Source of the DNA: Sulfurimonas sp.
Lineage (GTDB): Bacteria > Campylobacterota > Campylobacteria > Campylobacterales > Sulfurimonadaceae
Assembly: GCF_014859695.1 (NCBI RefSeq)
Contig: NZ_JACUTS010000007.1
Span: 1 to 46,193 of the forward strand
Direction of reading: 5' to 3'
Length of the DNA stretch: 46,193 nucleotides
The notes under the pieces are model-generated. The model was given only the letters and a program-made list of their open reading frames with translations, had not been told where the DNA came from and did not search any database. A program made the position numbers and the translations under genes. Each line of letters begins with the position of its first letter. Position 1 is the first letter of the stretch. Positions 42,322-46,193 of this stretch are shown here, piece after piece.

Positions 42322-43296
42322 TTAGATCGGTAAAACTCTGATTTTTTTAGAGAGTTTCTCTTTTAGAGTTGATTCGATTGCGTAAAGAGTTCCTGTTGCA
42401 GAACTTGCACATCCGTTACATGCACCTAAATATCTGATATATACGTCGATGTACTCATCACCGGGCTTTACGTCGATTACTTCCATGTCGCCGCCGTCCA
42501 TGATTAAAAACTGACGAACACTCTCATCTATTTCAGCATCAATTGCTTTAATCTGCTGCACCAAAGTCATAGACTCAAAACTTCCTTTTGAGCCTGCATC
42601 CGCAGCCGCCTTCATCTTCTCTTCATCCATCTCACGACGTGTATCTCTTAAAATATCCACTAGATAGTACTCCCTTTTTTCATGTCCGCCAGGTTTTATA
42701 CAGCTTTTACAAAAACCGCCGGCTTTTGTGTAATCCGTAATCTGCTCAATAGTTGTCAAGTCGTTTAGTCTAATAACCTCTTGAAGAGTTCTTAAACTAA
42801 CGCGAGCACACTCACAAACGATTATCTCCTCTTCAAAAGTCTCTGAATCAACACCGAGATAAAGTCCTGCAGCTTTTTTAATAACATCGTAAGCCATAAC
42901 TGAACAGTGCATCTTTTGAGGCGGAACAGCAGGAGTCTCTGGGTTGTCTCTTAGAGCAAACTCAACATCGATATTTGTTATCTTTACAGCCTCTTGAACG
43001 GTTTTACCAATACAAAGCTCCGTCATGATGTCTGAACTTGCAATTGCAGTTCCGCATCCAAAACTTTTAAACTTAGAGTTTACGATAACATCTGTTTTTG
43101 GGTCAACTTCCCAGTAAAGACGCACAGCATCCCCACAGCTCTCAGCTCCAAAATCAGCAACAATAAGTCTGTTGCCGTGTGCTGCAGCCTCCTCTTCCGT
43201 AATCTCGCCCTGATGTTGCGGGTTATTCATCAAGGTGGTTACTTTATTTGAGTAAGCATCCCATAAAGAAGCCCCCAATAAGTCATTTTTTGCCAT
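42322..43296 (-). CDS. nifU: Fe-S cluster assembly scaffold NifU (three-domain)
   Basis: 324 aa with all three NifU parts: an IscU-like N-terminus (NSKFKSFGCGTAIASSD and HCSVMAYD give the scaffold cysteines), a central [2Fe-2S] ferredoxin-like BFD domain (VCECARVS and GGFCKSCIKPGG), and a C-terminal Nfu domain (LGACNGCASS). Works with the NifS-like desulfurase encoded upstream. In Campylobacterota this pair is the general housekeeping Fe-S system, so it does not imply nitrogen fixation; no nifHDK is present. ATG has AAGGATATATA before it. Confidence 0.95.
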   Translation of the reverse strand: MAKNDLLGASLWDAYSNKVTTLMNNPQHQGEITEEEAAAHGNRLIVADFGAESCGDAVRLYWEVDPKTDVIVNSKFKSFGCGTAIASSDIMTELCIGKTVQEAVKITNIDVEFALRDNPETPAVPPQKMHCSVMAYDVIKKAAGLYLGVDSETFEEEIIVCECARVSLRTLQEVIRLNDLTTIEQITDYTKAGGFCKSCIKPGGHEKREYYLVDILRDTRREMDEEKMKAAADAGSKGSFESMTLVQQIKAIDAEIDESVRQFLIMDGGDMEVIDVKPGDEYIDVYIRYLGACNGCASSATGTLYAIESTLKEKLSKKIRVLPI

Positions 43297-43324
43297 TATA
43301 TATCCTTATAATTTATTTCATAAA

Positions 43325-43430
43325 TTCAAGGGAACCTTTTTCCCTGATTTGTCCGCAAAAGGAACTCGTCCCTTTTACTTCGCTAGCCGCTATGGCACTA
43401 AAGCTTGACACGTTCGTGTCAGAAATTTAT
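43325..43430 (-). repeat. Possible diverged member D of the intergenic repeat family (upstream of nifU)
   Basis: Sense strand is minus, toward nifU. Architecture resembles A-C: a TATAA-like stretch, a hairpin TGACACG/CGTGTCA (43406-43412 with 43415-43421), the word AGCTTTAG, a stem AAAAGG/CCTTTT around GGGACGAGTT-like bases, and a stem AGGGAA/TTCCCT next to the start. Linear identity with A-C is low, so membership is uncertain. Confidence 0.35.
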
Positions 43431-43455
43431 ACTTTCATTTAACAAAGAATTGCTA

Positions 43456-44712
<1,257 letters not shown>

Positions 44713-44718
44713 TTAATT

Positions 44719-44735
44719 AAGACATTTTTTGTCTT
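44719..44735. promoter_or_regulatory. Inverted repeat upstream of nifS
   Basis: AAGACA (44719-44724) and TGTCTT (44730-44735) separated by TTTTT, 34-50 bases before the nifS start. Candidate operator or leader hairpin; no match to a regulator I can name. Confidence 0.35.
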
Positions 44736-44797
44736 CTTTTACTTCTGTTATGGTATTAGTTTTGTTATTTGAATAAGCTTAAATGAAACTGTGCTTA

Positions 44798-44817
44798 TAT
44801 AATATTTAAGCTATAAT
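44798..44817 (+). promoter_or_regulatory. Two candidate -10 elements for the 176-aa gene
   Basis: TATAAT occurs at 44798-44803 and again at 44812-44817. The first gives a more usual leader length (about 37 nt) to the ATG at 44846. Confidence 0.4.
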
Positions 44818-44845
44818 TATACATTGAAACAAAATAGGAAAACCA

Positions 44846-45376
44846 ATGTGTAATTTTAACAAACATAATGAAGAAACCAAAGCAATCATACACCTTTTGA
44901 TGCAAAAGTGTGTAGAGAGTGTCGGAGGAGTCAATTTTCTTTTAGGACTCATCGAAGCCATAAAAGAGAAAAAACCAAACGCTTTAATCAGCAGCAGTTG
45001 CAAAGTTGACTCAAAAGAGCTCAATATAAAATGGAATAAAATAGTTTTTAAAGATAAATTTGATGTTTTAGAAGAGGCTATTCGCTCACATAGAAGCTCA
45101 GAAAATCCAGATTTTAATCTTCTTCAAAGCGATAGTCAAAAAAAGAAAAAAAAGATTTTAAACATGGTCAAAACTTTAGCGCCGATAGAGTTTAGCGTAA
45201 GGGTTAAAAACTCTGAAGATTTTGAGGGGTTTGGCTTTAAAATATTTGAAACAATTGAGGAGGATTGCGTAAAAATCAACCCTATTTTTGTAGCATTATT
45301 TTTCTGTTCAACCGAATATATGAAAAAGGTTCTAAGATACGAGATTTCCGATTTGGATGTTAGGAAAGATTTATAA
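44846..45376 (+). CDS. Hypothetical protein, 176 aa, cytoplasmic
   Basis: No family recognised. Three cysteines lie in the first third (MCNF, QKCVESVG, SSCKVD) and more near the end (EEDCVKI, FFCST). The centre holds a lysine run (SDSQKKKKKILNMVK) after an acidic helix. There is no signal peptide or convincing membrane segment. Good -10 elements and an AGGAAAACC site precede the ATG, and the 3-prime end overlaps the convergent pseudouridine synthase gene by 17 bp. Possibly lineage-specific. Confidence 0.7.
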   Translation: MCNFNKHNEETKAIIHLLMQKCVESVGGVNFLLGLIEAIKEKKPNALISSSCKVDSKELNIKWNKIVFKDKFDVLEEAIRSHRSSENPDFNLLQSDSQKKKKKILNMVKTLAPIEFSVRVKNSEDFEGFGFKIFETIEEDCVKINPIFVALFFCSTEYMKKVLRYEISDLDVRKDL

Positions 45377-46049
45377 TCTTATACTCTGATGGCTCCATGC
45401 CATCAACACTAAACTCTCCAAAACGTAGTCTGTGAAGTGCGACTACCCTATTTCCTACTGCACCAAACATTCTCTTTACCTGATGGTATCTTCCCTCGCA
45501 AATCTCCAACCTTACCAAAGTTGGCTCTGTTATCTCCATTTTGGCACTAAGAAGCGGTTTTTTCTCTCCCCTTAGCATAAGAGACCCGCTTGCAAAAATC
45601 TCTGCCTCATCCCCTCTCAAAGGTTCTGCAAGAGTAGCTTCATACACTTTAACCACATCGCTTTTTGGACTGGTTAATTTATGATTCAACTCCCCGTCAT
45701 CCGTTAAGAGAATTGCACCCGTAGTGTCTGCGTCCAATCTTCCGATGGTAGAAATCTTTGGATTTCTTCTTTGCCAGCGCTGTGGAAGCAGAGAGTAGAT
45801 AAGTACTCCAGCGTCATCATGAGAGCAGATTACTCCGCTTGACTTATTCATCAAAATAACCAATCTCTCATCATCAAGTCTCTCACCCTCAACCGTAATG
45901 TCGCTGTGGTAAGCTTTTTGTCTTACATCAAAAACCCTGACGCCCTCTATGCATACTAGGTTTTTGCTCAAAAACTTTTTTGCTTCACTTCTTGTGCAGT
46001 ACCCTAGACTTGAGAGGTGAGCGTCCACTCTTTTATAGCTGTTTTGCAT
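45360..46049 (-). CDS. 16S/23S rRNA pseudouridine synthase, RsuA/RluB family
   Basis: About 229 aa: an S4-like RNA-binding N-terminus (RVDAHLSSLGYCTRSEAKKFL), then catalytic GRLDADTTGAILLTDDGELNHKLTSP with the active-site Asp, and the late motif CEGRYHQVKRMFGAVGNRVVALHRLRFG. It isomerises uridine in rRNA; which position cannot be told from sequence. I use ATG 46049, where the S4 homology starts; the open frame continues to 46130. Tail-to-tail overlap with the 176-aa gene is 17 bp. Confidence 0.88.
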   Translation of the reverse strand: MQNSYKRVDAHLSSLGYCTRSEAKKFLSKNLVCIEGVRVFDVRQKAYHSDITVEGERLDDERLVILMNKSSGVICSHDDAGVLIYSLLPQRWQRRNPKISTIGRLDADTTGAILLTDDGELNHKLTSPKSDVVKVYEATLAEPLRGDEAEIFASGSLMLRGEKKPLLSAKMEITEPTLVRLEICEGRYHQVKRMFGAVGNRVVALHRLRFGEFSVDGMEPSEYKIINLS

Positions 46050-46153
46050 ATTTATCACTTTTTTTGCAATCCTACCATTTTGTGGGTTAAAAAGAAAATG
46101 GGTATAATTGCAAAAAAATAGCAGATACAAATAAAGTGAAGGAATTATACGTC

Positions 46154-46193
46154 ATGGGACAAACTATAACCGAAAAAATATTCTCTGAGCATG
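46154..46193 (+). CDS. leuC: 3-isopropylmalate dehydratase large subunit, N-terminal fragment
   Basis: Only 13 codons are present before the window ends: MGQTITEKIFSEH. This matches the start of LeuC in Campylobacterota, the aconitase-like [4Fe-4S] enzyme of leucine biosynthesis. AAGGA lies about a dozen bases before the ATG. The call rests on the short conserved start, so it is probable rather than certain. Confidence 0.75.
   Translation, partial: MGQTITEKIFSEH

Overview
The window looks like a chromosomal segment from a Campylobacterota (epsilonproteobacterial) denitrifier, most like Sulfurimonas. The base composition is AT-rich and TTG/GTG starts are frequent. Menaquinone synthesis is represented by the futalosine-route gene mqnD. 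The order recA / mqnD / fliQ / murB, with eno, an FtsB-like gene and an AMIN-domain gene behind recA, is typical of this group. Fe-S assembly genes are of the NifU/NifS type. Genus assignment is inference.

Layout. (1) 1-6.2 kb: the tail of a gene entering from the left, an orphan hypothetical, a yaeQ-yhcH pair, and a mtnK-mtnA-aldolase/SDR operon that should salvage methylthioribose or 5-deoxyribose. (2) 6.2-10.1 kb: a minus-strand operon led by a NirDL-type siroheme decarboxylase fusion and followed by three small membrane proteins and an SDR protein. It diverges from a Met8-like siroheme synthase gene across a perfect FNR-type box. (3) 10.1-13.1 kb: an MFS carrier, a TrpD2/YbiB-like protein, a lipoprotein and a small membrane protein. 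(4) 13.2-23.3 kb: the denitrification core, consisting of a 108-aa membrane protein, norC, norB, a 50-aa membrane protein, nirS, a small cytochrome c (NirC-like), nirJ, nirF, nirE/cobA, and a two-component pair whose kinase carries an FprA-like diiron (ODP) domain. Together with region 2 this gives NO reductase, cytochrome cd1 nitrite reductase and nearly all of heme d1 synthesis. (5) 23.3-33.3 kb (minus strand): Sel1 protein, DAACS symporter, MgtE, YceI, and an overlapping operon of periplasmic protein, MacB-like permease, ABC ATPase, a degenerate heme-copper-oxidase subunit I and a multi-TM protein; then a phosphoesterase and a lipoprotein. (6) 33.5-46.2 kb: SYLF, DUF3015 and DUF4105 proteins, the recA/eno/fliQ/murB housekeeping block, nifU and nifS, a hypothetical, an RsuA-type pseudouridine synthase and the first codons of leuC.

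The least explained items are a family of about 140-bp intergenic elements with three hairpins, always in the same orientation relative to the gene behind them (before SYLF, AMIN and eno, with a diverged possible copy before nifU); the oxidase-like protein that keeps its heme histidines but lacks the helix-VII His-His pair and is coupled to an ABC transporter; and small membrane ORFs embedded in the nir/nor operons. No tRNA, rRNA, CRISPR array, insertion sequence or phage gene was seen, and no gene-free stretch exceeds 300 bases.
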